Part shown: piece after piece, positions 1 to 7,082 of the stretch
Numbering within the stretch: the stretch's first letter is position 1
Layout of the letters: the number at the start of each line of letters is the position of its first letter
Source: an uncultured Eubacterium sp.
Lineage (GTDB): Bacteria; Bacillota; Clostridia; Lachnospirales; Lachnospiraceae
Direction: 5' to 3'
Length of the DNA: 27,693 bases
Assembly (NCBI GenBank): GCA_910584595.1
Contig: CAJUBQ010000059.1
Span: 1 to 27,693 of the forward strand
Notes under the pieces: generated by a model
Told to the model about the DNA's origin: nothing
The model's input: the letters and a program-made list of their open reading frames with translations, nothing else
Database searches by the model: none
Made by a program: the position numbers and the translations under genes

Positions 1-240
1 AGAATGTTAGAAGCCCTTGGTATTCTGCCCGATACACAGGCGGCGAAGCCGAAGCAGCGCCTTTAGCTGCTGGCGGCAGCCAGGGCGAACTGGGCGTTGC
101 GTCCGTCCGGTTTCACAGCCTGGAAGCAGAATGCTTAGGGCTTCTTGCATTCTGGAGCGGACACAGCAGACGGGGCAGATTTTCTCTCCCAGCGTCCGAG
201 TAGCCAAAATGTAACACTATTTATGTAAATTGTTGCATTT
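1..240 (-). repeat. Family 1 structured repeat, copy 1 (cut by left edge)
   Basis: Read on the minus strand from 240 leftwards, this stretch aligns over almost its whole length with 27483-27693 on the plus strand. Shared blocks include the opening AAATGCAAC, the block ending ACATTTTGGC / GCATTTTGGC, a hairpin with AGAATGC/GCATTCT arms (arms at 128-134 and 147-153), TTCGCCCTGGCT, and GCCAGCAGCTAAAGG. A second hairpin at 1-26 carries nearly the same 26-nt motif in the opposite orientation (21 of 26 positions match). The open reading frames here are not conserved between the copies and the differences do not respect codons, so it is treated as non-coding. The inner boundary at 240 is where similarity stops. 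The other end lies outside the window. Confidence 0.85.
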
Positions 241-352
241 CCGCTTAAGTTCGCGCCTATGAGGCGCCGTCCCCGGCCGCACATTTTCAGTATTTTGTCA
301 ACAGTTATTTTATTAAAAATTATAAAAATTTGAATTACTGGTAGAAAAACAG

Positions 353-377
353 AAATTCTGCTAAAAAAGCAGAATTT
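353..377 (-). terminator. Rho-independent terminator of the exonuclease/STM4015/STM4014 operon
   Basis: A 10-bp perfect stem (AAATTCTGCT at 353-362, AGCAGAATTT at 368-377) closes a 5-nt loop. On the minus strand it is followed by a T-rich run, about 40 nt past the stop of the ATP-grasp gene. The rest of 241-418 holds no gene. The only other structure I see is a short GCGCC/GGCGC hairpin near 251-265. Confidence 0.75.
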
Positions 378-418
378 TCCTAAAGTAAATGACATTGGTC
401 GTAAATAGTAACGTCAAA

Positions 419-1453
419 TCAGCCCAATCTTATCCACTCCTTCATCATTTCAACCTGACGGGCATATATTCTGTTTTCATGAAAAATATCCTGGTATATC
501 AAATCGCCCTGTGCATTCATTTCAATAATCCTTGGACGCATACTCCCTTTTTCCAGCAAAATATCAATTCCCGCAATCCGAATGCCCGGAAAACAATTCA
601 CGGCATCTTTGCACAACGATGCGATCTCGGCAAACGCTTTTTGGTCCATCCCGAGTTTTGATGCTTCCAACGGGTGATTATTTAAATGAAGGTTGGTAAT
701 CGGCCCTTTCGAAAGCCTGCCCAAGAGAAACTCCACCGTCCCATCCAAAACTACAGCCCTAAGATCATAGCAATAGCCAGCATATTCCGCTTTTGCATAC
801 CAGCGCTCCACTACACAATCCAGCTTCAAAATGTGTTCCAAATATGCGGTTACTTCCTCACGAGCAGAAATGCGGCGCAAACGTTTCGTATTGACAAATC
901 CGTATTCCTGATGCAGCAAAGCACATGTATAAAGCGCCATCCGCCCTGTTTTCGGCTGCCAGCGAAATGCTGATACTCCAGCCGCTCCAGAGCCGTTCAC
1001 CGGTTTTATAAATACCTGATGTGCCTTTGACGCATCCATTGCATGAAACAGCTGCTCTGCTGTATGGATGCCGGATGGCCCCATTTCAAGCGATTTTGTT
1101 ACCATAAGTCCTGCCTGCTCCAGCTTCTTCTTGCATTCCCGTTTATTCAACAGCTCTCCAATCGCTATGGGATCATTCAAAAAATACAGCTTGCAGCTCT
1201 TTGCCACTCTTGACAGTTCCAAAAGCTTTTGTTTGTAATGATCCGTCAACGGATTCAATTCTCCAAGACTACAGCTGTTCCAGAGCGGCGGATCCATTTT
1301 CAGAAGCCATTCCCCTTGCGTGAATTTTTCTTTCCACATATCTAATTGATTCCATTCTGCGAAAAGAACAGGCAGCCCCGCCTGCGCTGCTGCCTGTTTA
1401 AAGTACTCTGTTCTTTTTGTATTGGCATATCCTAACAACACTGCCCGTCTCAA
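419..1453 (-). CDS. STM4014-like ATP-grasp family protein
   Basis: A 344-residue soluble protein. The N-terminus (VLLGYANTKRTEYFKQAA, about residues 5-22) resembles the opening of the STM4014 family, and the middle and C-terminal parts look like an ATP-grasp fold: a KPVNGSGAAGV nucleotide-binding stretch near residue 150, a DLRAVVLDG strand, and a C-terminal metal-binding strand with IAGIDILLE followed by IIEMNAQGD. ATP-grasp enzymes form amide, thioester or similar bonds through acyl-phosphates, but the substrate here is unknown. The start is a TTG codon with AAAGGAAG six bases upstream. The gene lies 19 bp behind the STM4015-like gene and is last in the operon. A YheC/YheD-type ATP-grasp protein is the main alternative, but the neighbour favours STM4014. 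Confidence 0.7.
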   Translation of the reverse strand: MRRAVLLGYANTKRTEYFKQAAAQAGLPVLFAEWNQLDMWKEKFTQGEWLLKMDPPLWNSCSLGELNPLTDHYKQKLLELSRVAKSCKLYFLNDPIAIGELLNKRECKKKLEQAGLMVTKSLEMGPSGIHTAEQLFHAMDASKAHQVFIKPVNGSGAAGVSAFRWQPKTGRMALYTCALLHQEYGFVNTKRLRRISAREEVTAYLEHILKLDCVVERWYAKAEYAGYCYDLRAVVLDGTVEFLLGRLSKGPITNLHLNNHPLEASKLGMDQKAFAEIASLCKDAVNCFPGIRIAGIDILLEKGSMRPRIIEMNAQGDLIYQDIFHENRIYARQVEMMKEWIRLG

Positions 1454-1472
1454 AGTGCGCTTCCTTTCTGAA

Positions 1473-2339
1473 CTATTCTGTCAGCATTGCGTTCATATAA
1501 ATGGAGCCATGATATTCATCCGGTTTATTTCTCTCGGATGCATCCACAACAATCGGAAGTTTTTCTAAACTCTCCGCCATTTGATCTGTCAGATAATTAT
1601 AGTGTACATCCAGATTTTTTATATTCGGCCATTTTGGAATCGTTTCTAATATCAGCTGTCCACCCTCATCTGTCAACGTACCAAGTGATAAATCTAAAGT
1701 TTCTATCTGACCGATAAATTTGCTTTCCAGCACAACCTTTGTCAATTCATCCTGTATTTCACTGTCTGTAATCCCAAGATATGTAAGTTTCGGAAATTCT
1801 GCCTTGTTCAAAAGCTCTTTGACCGTATCTGCATTTCCATCAAAACCATAATCCTCTACCCCAATATATAAGAGCAGTTTTTTCAGGTTTGGGAGCTTTG
1901 CATTCTGGATTGACTGCATGACGCCCGAGCCAAGCCCGCCGCAAATAATCGTAAGCTCTTCTAAACCATCGTGGCAAATATCGCCTAATTCCAATTCCAT
2001 ACTGCCCTTAATGGTAAGGCTGCGAAGATTCGGCAGCGCCGCCCACAATTTACTGTAATCTCCCTGCATGATCCAGGATACTTCGCATTCTTCATAGTCC
2101 ATATCCGCTACAAACAGCCTGCGAATATGTGAAAAACTTTCTGCATGTTCTATCATGCCATTCAATAGCGGCTGGCAGCTGTCCTCCCACGCATCCCCCC
2201 AATCGCCAATCACCAGTTCTTCTAATGCAGGAAAATCCGGATCTTCCAAAATATCCGTTATCATCGTCTCTGCACTTTTTCCATTTTCTTCATAGTCATC
2301 GTAACTATACGAATACCTTTTTGTTGTTTTTGAATCCAA
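1473..2339 (-). CDS. STM4015-like leucine-rich-repeat protein
   Basis: A 288-residue cytoplasmic-looking protein with no signal peptide. It contains irregular leucine-rich repeats from about residue 100 to 260, with units such as LPNLRSLTIKG, LPNLKKLLLYIG, FPKLTYLGITDSEI, IETLDLSLGTLTDEGG and IKNLDVHYNYLTDQMAESL. It resembles the STM4015 family, whose members are found beside STM4014-type ATP-grasp proteins, as here. The biochemical role is unknown; the repeats suggest a protein-binding scaffold. Translation starts at TTG, preceded by a strong AAGGAGGGG with a short spacer. The gene lies 35 bp after the exonuclease gene and is presumably cotranscribed with it. Confidence 0.7.
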   Translation of the reverse strand: MDSKTTKRYSYSYDDYEENGKSAETMITDILEDPDFPALEELVIGDWGDAWEDSCQPLLNGMIEHAESFSHIRRLFVADMDYEECEVSWIMQGDYSKLWAALPNLRSLTIKGSMELELGDICHDGLEELTIICGGLGSGVMQSIQNAKLPNLKKLLLYIGVEDYGFDGNADTVKELLNKAEFPKLTYLGITDSEIQDELTKVVLESKFIGQIETLDLSLGTLTDEGGQLILETIPKWPNIKNLDVHYNYLTDQMAESLEKLPIVVDASERNKPDEYHGSIYMNAMLTE

Positions 2340-2374
2340 GGAAACCCCTCCTTACCTCATGGTTTGCTGTAACA

Positions 2375-3043
2375 CTATGAAACATTTGTTGTATATCTGC
2401 ACACCGGATAATTACTGCATCCGTAAAATTCCCCATATTTGCCGTTTCGCCTGCGCAATTCACCGCCGCACACCGGACAGACAGGGAGCGGCATCTCTTT
2501 TTGAAGCATTGCCATTTTTTCATAACATTGCTGATTCATCATACAATCCTGCAATGCCCTGTGCGCTCCTTTTGTATCAATCTGAAAATATTGTGCAAGA
2601 TCTGTCAGCTTATGATGCCTTAACTGCGGCAAGCACTGTCTGGCCATATACAGCGTATCCAGATAATCATTCGTAACTTCTCTTCCAAGCAGCTCCCAGG
2701 CAGCTTTATAAATAAACTTCAGATCAAAAGAGTGGATATTATGCCCGATAAGCACATGATCCGACACAAACTCCAAAAACTGCGGCAGAACGTCCGCAAG
2801 AGAAGGCGCATCCTCTACCATCTCATCTGTAATCCCATTTACCCGTGTCGCATTATATGGTATCGGACACCCGGGATTTACCAATGTAGAAAATGTCTCT
2901 GTGACTGTTCTATTTTTTACCTGTACCGCTGATATCTCAATAATACTGTCGCTCATACAGTTTATTCCCGTCGTCTCCAGATCAAATACAACATAGTCCG
3001 GCACATATTTTACAATTCGTTTTCCCGATTTGAATTCTTTCAT
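2375..3043 (-). CDS. DEDDh 3'-5' exonuclease with C-terminal topoisomerase-type zinc ribbon
   Basis: About 222 residues. The N-terminal domain has the DEDDh exonuclease motifs: VFDLETTG (Exo I), IGHNIHSFDLKF (Exo II) and HRALQDC (Exo III), as in DNA polymerase III epsilon and related nucleases. The last 35 residues form a four-cysteine ribbon (CPVCGGEL ... YGCSNYPVCRYT) of the kind found at the end of type IA topoisomerases, probably a single-strand DNA binder. An in-frame ATG 33 bp further upstream lies only 11 nt from the -10 box, so the internal ATG at 3043 with AGGG seven bases before it is the likelier start. It is too short to be a replicative polymerase and is likely a repair or processing nuclease. 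It is first in the operon with the STM4015/STM4014-like genes. Confidence 0.85.
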   Translation of the reverse strand: MKEFKSGKRIVKYVPDYVVFDLETTGINCMSDSIIEISAVQVKNRTVTETFSTLVNPGCPIPYNATRVNGITDEMVEDAPSLADVLPQFLEFVSDHVLIGHNIHSFDLKFIYKAAWELLGREVTNDYLDTLYMARQCLPQLRHHKLTDLAQYFQIDTKGAHRALQDCMMNQQCYEKMAMLQKEMPLPVCPVCGGELRRRNGKYGEFYGCSNYPVCRYTTNVS

Positions 3044-3087
3044 TTGTATTCCCTGCACTTTAATAAGTTTTTCCATAAGCTTCTTAT

Positions 3088-3116
3088 AATATACCTTTAA
3101 AAATATATGTTGTCAA
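3088..3116 (-). promoter_or_regulatory. Sigma-A type promoter for the exonuclease operon
   Basis: On the minus strand TTGACA (3111-3116), a 17-bp spacer and TATATT (3088-3093). It lies 45 bp upstream of the chosen start at 3043. Confidence 0.8.
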
Positions 3117-3129
3117 TAGATTTCCACCC

Positions 3130-3158
3130 TGTTCAAATGGCATATATCGTGATAAAAT
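3130..3158 (+). promoter_or_regulatory. Candidate promoter for the S1-domain gene
   Basis: TGTTCA (3130-3135), 17-bp spacer, TAAAAT (3153-3158). It would give a leader of about 100 nt. A TTGACA at 3198-3203 has no matching -10 box and was not chosen. Confidence 0.45.
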
Positions 3159-3209
3159 AAAAAGTGCGTAAGGAACAATGAGAATACAGTTACGCTATTG
3201 ACAGTTTCT

Positions 3210-3236
3210 AAGCTGTAGGACGTTTCACAGCTTTTT
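3210..3236 (+). promoter_or_regulatory. Terminator-like hairpin in the leader of the S1-domain gene
   Basis: AAGCTGT (3210-3216) pairs with ACAGCTT (3227-3233) and runs into five T residues, just before the ribosome site of the S1 gene. GTTACG (3189-3194) and CGTAAC (3246-3251) could close an outer stem. This is the shape of an attenuator, but the stem is short and no effector is apparent. Confidence 0.3.
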
Positions 3237-3265
3237 AACGCCAATCGTAACGGAAAGGACAATCA

Positions 3266-4189
3266 ATGGAAGAACAAATGGAAACAATGGACGATTACAA
3301 AGCGGAATTAGAAGCCTCTTTCCGCCATATCAGCGAAGGAGATATTATCACTGCTACTGTGATCGCCGTATCTGAGGAAGAAGCCACCTTAGACTTAAAA
3401 TATTATGCACCTGGAATTATCAAAGCCGCAGAATTAAGTGATGATCCTGATTATTCAATCATGCAGAATTTACATCCGGGAGACGAGATTCAGGCTACCG
3501 TCATCCGTCTGGACGATGGAGACGGTAATATTCTCTTATCTAAAAAAGAGGCAAATCAGATGCTTGGCTGGGACAAATTAAAAGCCGCGATGGATCATGA
3601 AACGATTTTGTCTGTACGGGTGAAAGAGGCGGTAAATGCAGGCGTCGTCGCATATGCCGAAGGACTGCGCGGGTTTATTCCTGCTTCACAACTCAGTCTT
3701 AACTATGTAGAAGATCCTTCTGTTTTTGTTGGAAAAGATCTGGAAGTGCGTGTCATTACAGTAGATGCGCAAAAAGAAAAACTCGTACTGTCTGCAAAAT
3801 CCGTATTAAAAGAACGTGCAGAAGAAGAAAGAAACCACCGTATTTCTATGCTTGTTCCGGGTACTGCCGTAGAAGGCACTGTAGAAAGCCTGACCAATTA
3901 TGGCGCCTTTGTAAACATCGGCGACGGCCTGACCGGCCTGGTTCATGTATCCCAGATATGTGAACGTCGGATACGTAAACCATCAGAAGTTCTCAAAGTA
4001 GGACAAACCGTACGCGCAAAGATTTTAAATACAAATAACAACAAGATCGCTTTAAGTATCCGCGCCTTAGAATCAGAAGCAATTACCGAAGCAGACAACG
4101 AATCGTCTGCTCAGGCAACGGAGTATCATTCCAATGAATCCGCTTCCACTTCACTCGGAGATTTGATTGCAAAGCTGAATCTGCATTAA
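3266..4189 (+). CDS. S1 RNA-binding domain protein (ribosomal protein S1-like, YpfD type)
   Basis: A 307-residue protein with three S1 (OB-fold) domains at about residues 18-92, 103-170 and 190-260. The last is the best preserved (PGTAVEGTVESLTNYGAFVNIGDGLTGLVHVSQI). It probably binds mRNA at the ribosome, although in Firmicutes such proteins are usually not essential S1 equivalents. At three domains it is shorter than the four-domain YpfD proteins. The tail after residue 265 is rich in Glu, Ser and Thr and looks disordered. The start has AAAGGA six bases upstream. It is transcribed alone, divergently from the exonuclease operon, and ends at a strong hairpin. Confidence 0.85.
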   Translation: MEEQMETMDDYKAELEASFRHISEGDIITATVIAVSEEEATLDLKYYAPGIIKAAELSDDPDYSIMQNLHPGDEIQATVIRLDDGDGNILLSKKEANQMLGWDKLKAAMDHETILSVRVKEAVNAGVVAYAEGLRGFIPASQLSLNYVEDPSVFVGKDLEVRVITVDAQKEKLVLSAKSVLKERAEEERNHRISMLVPGTAVEGTVESLTNYGAFVNIGDGLTGLVHVSQICERRIRKPSEVLKVGQTVRAKILNTNNNKIALSIRALESEAITEADNESSAQATEYHSNESASTSLGDLIAKLNLH

Positions 4190-4249
4190 CGCTATTGTAT
4201 CCATGTATTTTGAATACGATACACGTTATAAATGATATGGAATAAATAA

Positions 4250-4294
4250 TAAGAAGCTGATGGAAAATGAACCGCATTTTCCATCAGCTTCTTA
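4250..4294. terminator. Bidirectional terminator between S1 gene and thioesterase gene
   Basis: A perfect 20-bp stem (4250-4269 with 4275-4294) and a 5-nt loop (AACCG), followed by TTTCAT on the plus strand and TTATTTATT on the minus strand. It lies between two convergent genes and can serve both. Confidence 0.85.
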
Positions 4295-4351
4295 TTTCAT
4301 CCTTTTATCATTCTTTACGTTGATCTTATTGAAAGATTTTCCGCAAACGAC

Positions 4352-4741
4352 TTATGCATCTAATTTTTGCTCTGCTTTCTTAAAAAATTTTTCATTCTCA
4401 ATAATAAAGCGTTCATGAGTACCCTGTCCAATCAATCCGGCTTCATCAAATGCCTGTACATCAAATACAAGCTTACGTCCGTCAACTTCAACAAGCTTGC
4501 TGACACAACGCACATTCATACCTACCGGAGTCGCAGACACATGATGAATCGTCAGGCCGGTTCCAACCGTTCCGCATCCGGCATCTAATTCTTCCTGTAC
4601 GCTCTTCATACAAGTCTCTTCCATCAGAGCAACCATTGCCGGAGTCGCATAAACCTCCAGCATCCCGCTGCCTAACGTAGCAGCTGTCGTTTCCTTCGTC
4701 ACATTCCTGTTTAATTCATTACTGATTCCGACCGTCAGCAT
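4352..4741 (-). CDS. FlK-like hotdog-fold thioesterase
   Basis: A 129-residue single-domain hotdog protein. It matches the fluoroacetyl-CoA thioesterase-like family: TPAMVALMEETC holds the family's conserved acidic residue and IHHVSATPVGMNV the conserved histidine region. Relatives hydrolyse small acyl-CoA thioesters, but the substrate cannot be told from sequence. The start has AAAGGGAG about seven bases before ATG. It lies 50 bp downstream of efp on the same strand, so it may be transcribed from the efp promoter, and it ends before the bidirectional terminator. Confidence 0.8.
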   Translation of the reverse strand: MLTVGISNELNRNVTKETTAATLGSGMLEVYATPAMVALMEETCMKSVQEELDAGCGTVGTGLTIHHVSATPVGMNVRCVSKLVEVDGRKLVFDVQAFDEAGLIGQGTHERFIIENEKFFKKAEQKLDA

Positions 4742-4791
4742 AACATTCTCCCTTTATAAAATCTTTAAAGAACGGTTATTATTCATTGATA

Positions 4792-5349
4792 TTACACTCT
4801 TGACAGATATTCGCCGGTTCTTGTATCAATTTTAATGGTATCACCCTGATTCACAAACAGCGGTACGTATACGGTTGCTCCTGTCTCCACGGTTGCAGGT
4901 TTCGTAGCGCCTGTTGCCGTATCGCCTTTTACACCCGGTTCTGTCTCTGAAATCTCAAGTTCTACAAACAATGGCGGTTCTACTGCAAACACTTCTCCGT
5001 TATAAGAACATATCTTTACCATCTCATTCTCTTTTACGAATTTTAAAGCATCACCAATGGTAGCTGTCCCGATCGGGATCTGGTCATACGTCTCAACATC
5101 CATAAAATAAAACAGATCTCCATCCGAATATAAGTATTGCATATCTTTACGGTCAATACGTGCCTGCGGACATTTGTCTACCGGACGAAATGTTTTTTCT
5201 ACAACGCCGCCGCTCTTGATGTTTTTTAACTTTGTTCTTACAAAAGCTGCGCCTTTTCCTGGTTTTACATGCTGAAACTCAATAATCTGATAAATATTGC
5301 CTTCAAATTCAATCGTAATTCCGTTTCTAAAATCTCCTGCTGAAATCAT
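4792..5349 (-). CDS. efp: Elongation factor P
   Basis: A 185-residue translation factor, full length for the family. It binds between the P and E sites and rescues ribosomes stalled at polyproline stretches. The three beta-barrel domains are complete: the KOW-like N-terminal domain with the tip loop HVKPGKGAAF, where Lys32 is the position modified in other bacteria, the central OB domain, and the C-terminal OB domain ending GDTIKIDTRTGEYLSRV. No modification enzyme is recognisable in the window. An AAGGAGG ribosome site and its own promoter lie upstream. Confidence 0.97.
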   Translation of the reverse strand: MISAGDFRNGITIEFEGNIYQIIEFQHVKPGKGAAFVRTKLKNIKSGGVVEKTFRPVDKCPQARIDRKDMQYLYSDGDLFYFMDVETYDQIPIGTATIGDALKFVKENEMVKICSYNGEVFAVEPPLFVELEISETEPGVKGDTATGATKPATVETGATVYVPLFVNQGDTIKIDTRTGEYLSRV

Positions 5350-5398
5350 TCGATTCTTTCCTCCTTAAAACAATCTGGGTTCTTCACCCACTTTTTCT

Positions 5399-5427
5399 AT
5401 CATATAATAAAAATCTCTATATTTCAA
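5399..5427 (-). promoter_or_regulatory. Promoter for efp
   Basis: On the minus strand TTGAAA (5422-5427), 17-bp spacer, TATGAT (5399-5404), about 50 bp before the efp start. It separates efp from the rpiB operon. A small GGGT/ACCC hairpin lies in the leader. Confidence 0.7.
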
Positions 5428-5435
5428 CTGTTTTT

Positions 5436-5876
5436 TTACCTGTTTTCAATCTCATGTATCATATCGATTCTTGTCTGATGTCTGCCGCCTTCAAATTCTG
5501 CTTCCAGATACGTTTTCACAATATCTTTTGCCGTTTCAATCCCCACGATCCTGGAACCAAACGCGATAATATTTGCATTATTATGCTGTTTCACAAACCG
5601 GGCTGTTGTAGTTTCTGAACATACGGCTGCACGCACTCCCTTTACCTTATTTGCTGCAAGCGAGATGCCGACGCCTGTGCCGCAAATCAAAACACCGCAG
5701 TCAGCTTCACCGGCTGCAATGGCGCGTCCCACTTTTTCCCCAATCTCGGGGTAATTACAGCTTTCTGTCGTATCTACGCCAAAATTAATCACTTCATGTC
5801 CAAGCTCCTGCAAGTAAGTTACAAGCTCTTTTTTCATTTCCGGCGAAGCATGATCGTTGCCAATAATAATTTTCAT
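5436..5876 (-). CDS. rpiB: Ribose-5-phosphate isomerase B
   Basis: A 146-residue sugar-phosphate isomerase interconverting ribose 5-phosphate and ribulose 5-phosphate in the pentose phosphate pathway. Family landmarks are present: GNDHA at the N-terminus (Asp8, His9), the active-site Cys65 in LICGTGVGIS, His98 in KQHNN, and GSRIVG near the C-terminus. Its start overlaps the yqeG stop by 4 bp (ATGA), which indicates translational coupling. An allose-6-phosphate isomerase role is possible but less likely without allose genes nearby. Confidence 0.93.
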   Translation of the reverse strand: MKIIIGNDHASPEMKKELVTYLQELGHEVINFGVDTTESCNYPEIGEKVGRAIAAGEADCGVLICGTGVGISLAANKVKGVRAAVCSETTTARFVKQHNNANIIAFGSRIVGIETAKDIVKTYLEAEFEGGRHQTRIDMIHEIENR

Positions 5877-6409
5877 TTCTCTTCCCTCTTTCCTTTATCA
5901 GTTCTGTTTTTTTGTTTCAGCCATTTTTTATAATAATAAAGAACAAGCTTTTCCGGATACCGCTTTAACACAATTTGAATCTCTTCTTTCGGATTGATTG
6001 GCTTTACGAGAAACGTTCGGATTCCCGCCAGATTCGCTCCCCAAATATCCGTAAATATCTGATCGCCGACAAACAGCGTAGTATCCGCATTCGTCTTCAT
6101 AAGCCGCATAGCCTTTTTATAATTTGCCGTACGCGGCTTATGTGCCTTAAAAATATATTCCGCCTTTATATTTTTATTAAACATCTTTACACGCGGTTCT
6201 TTATTATTGGACAGCAGACAGCACCGATACCCCAGCTTTTTTAAAGATATAAACAAATTCTCCGCACGTGCATCTGCCGGTGCTCCATGCGGAACCAAAG
6301 TATTATCAATATCAAAGATCACTCCACGATAACCTTTTTTGTACAAACGTTCAAAATCAATCTGATATGCCGAGTCTACATATTCAGTCGGATAAAAATT
6401 GTGCAGCAT
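5873..6409 (-). CDS. yqeG: YqeG family HAD-IIIA phosphatase
   Basis: A 178-residue haloacid dehalogenase superfamily phosphatase. It has DIDNT (nucleophile and acid aspartates of motif I), LLSNN (motif II), AHKPRTANY with the motif III lysine, and VGDQIFTDIWGAN (motif IV acidic pair). The C-terminal tail is strongly basic. YqeG proteins are conserved in Firmicutes and related to phosphatidylglycerophosphate phosphatases, but the substrate here is not proven. The gene sits between nrdR (14 bp away) and rpiB (4-bp overlap). Confidence 0.9.
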   Translation of the reverse strand: MLHNFYPTEYVDSAYQIDFERLYKKGYRGVIFDIDNTLVPHGAPADARAENLFISLKKLGYRCCLLSNNKEPRVKMFNKNIKAEYIFKAHKPRTANYKKAMRLMKTNADTTLFVGDQIFTDIWGANLAGIRTFLVKPINPKEEIQIVLKRYPEKLVLYYYKKWLKQKNRTDKGKREEK

Positions 6410-6423
6410 ATGTCCCCATCCTT

Positions 6424-6876
6424 CTATTTATCGAGTATTTTTTTCAATTCGTCCATAAAAGTATTAATGTCTTTAAATTCACGGTAAACAGAAGCAAACC
6501 GCACATAGGCGACTGCCTCCAGATCCTTTAACTTATCCATTACAATTTCACCGATTACAGTGCTTGCAACCTCTTTTTCTTCCATATTAAATATTTCTGT
6601 CTCGATATCATCTACCAGTTTATTAATCGCATTGACAGAAATTGGACGTTTATGGCAGGCGCGCAAAATCCCCGCCTCAATCTTTGACCGGTCAAACTGC
6701 TCTCTGTTATTATCTTTTTTAATAACAATCAATGGAATTGTCTCAACCTTTTCATATGTTGTAAAACGTTTCTTACATACATCACACAATCTGCGGCGGC
6801 GTATCGAATTATTATCATCTGCCGGTCTGGAATCGATCACTCTTGTATTATCGCTGCTGCAAAATGGACACTTCAT
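6424..6876 (-). CDS. nrdR: Transcriptional repressor NrdR
   Basis: A 150-residue ATP-cone regulator of ribonucleotide reductase genes. The N-terminal zinc ribbon is complete (Cys3, Cys6, Cys31, Cys34) with VIDSRPADDNNSIRRRR between the pairs, and the ATP-cone follows at about residues 49-139. The reading frame stays open 34 codons further upstream, but the family begins at MKCPFC, which has GGAGAGGAGAGG just before it, so 6876 is the start. No ribonucleotide reductase gene or obvious NrdR box is in this window. Confidence 0.95.
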   Translation of the reverse strand: MKCPFCSSDNTRVIDSRPADDNNSIRRRRLCDVCKKRFTTYEKVETIPLIVIKKDNNREQFDRSKIEAGILRACHKRPISVNAINKLVDDIETEIFNMEEKEVASTVIGEIVMDKLKDLEAVAYVRFASVYREFKDINTFMDELKKILDK

Positions 6877-6921
6877 GCTTGCCTCTCCTCTCCAGCTTCT
6901 TCTTATGTATCCTCCGGTGTT

Positions 6922-6945
6922 ATTATAGATACAGTCGTCCACGAC
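6922..6945 (-). promoter_or_regulatory. TATAAT box with adjoining 12-bp palindrome upstream of nrdR
   Basis: On the minus strand a TATAAT (6922-6927) lies about 45 bp before the nrdR start. The expected -35 position reads GGGTTG, which is weak. In the spacer is the palindrome GTCGTCCACGAC (6934-6945), which could be a regulator site compensating for the poor -35. Confidence 0.35.
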
Positions 6946-7082
6946 AACCCATCCGGAACATAGCCTGTGGCAAAGCAACGTATGTTTAACAGGCTACAAA
7001 TATCTATAGGCACAGTTTAACCTTTCACGCCTTAGCTGTCAACGGATATTTCCATTTATTTGCAAAAATTCTGTAATAAATG

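Noticed and set aside
1..215. Two overlapping short frames in the left-edge repeat
   Set aside because: The homologous copy at the right edge does not keep either frame, while stems are kept.
3198..3203. TTGACA as -35 box of the S1 gene
   Set aside because: No acceptable -10 box lies 16-18 bp downstream.
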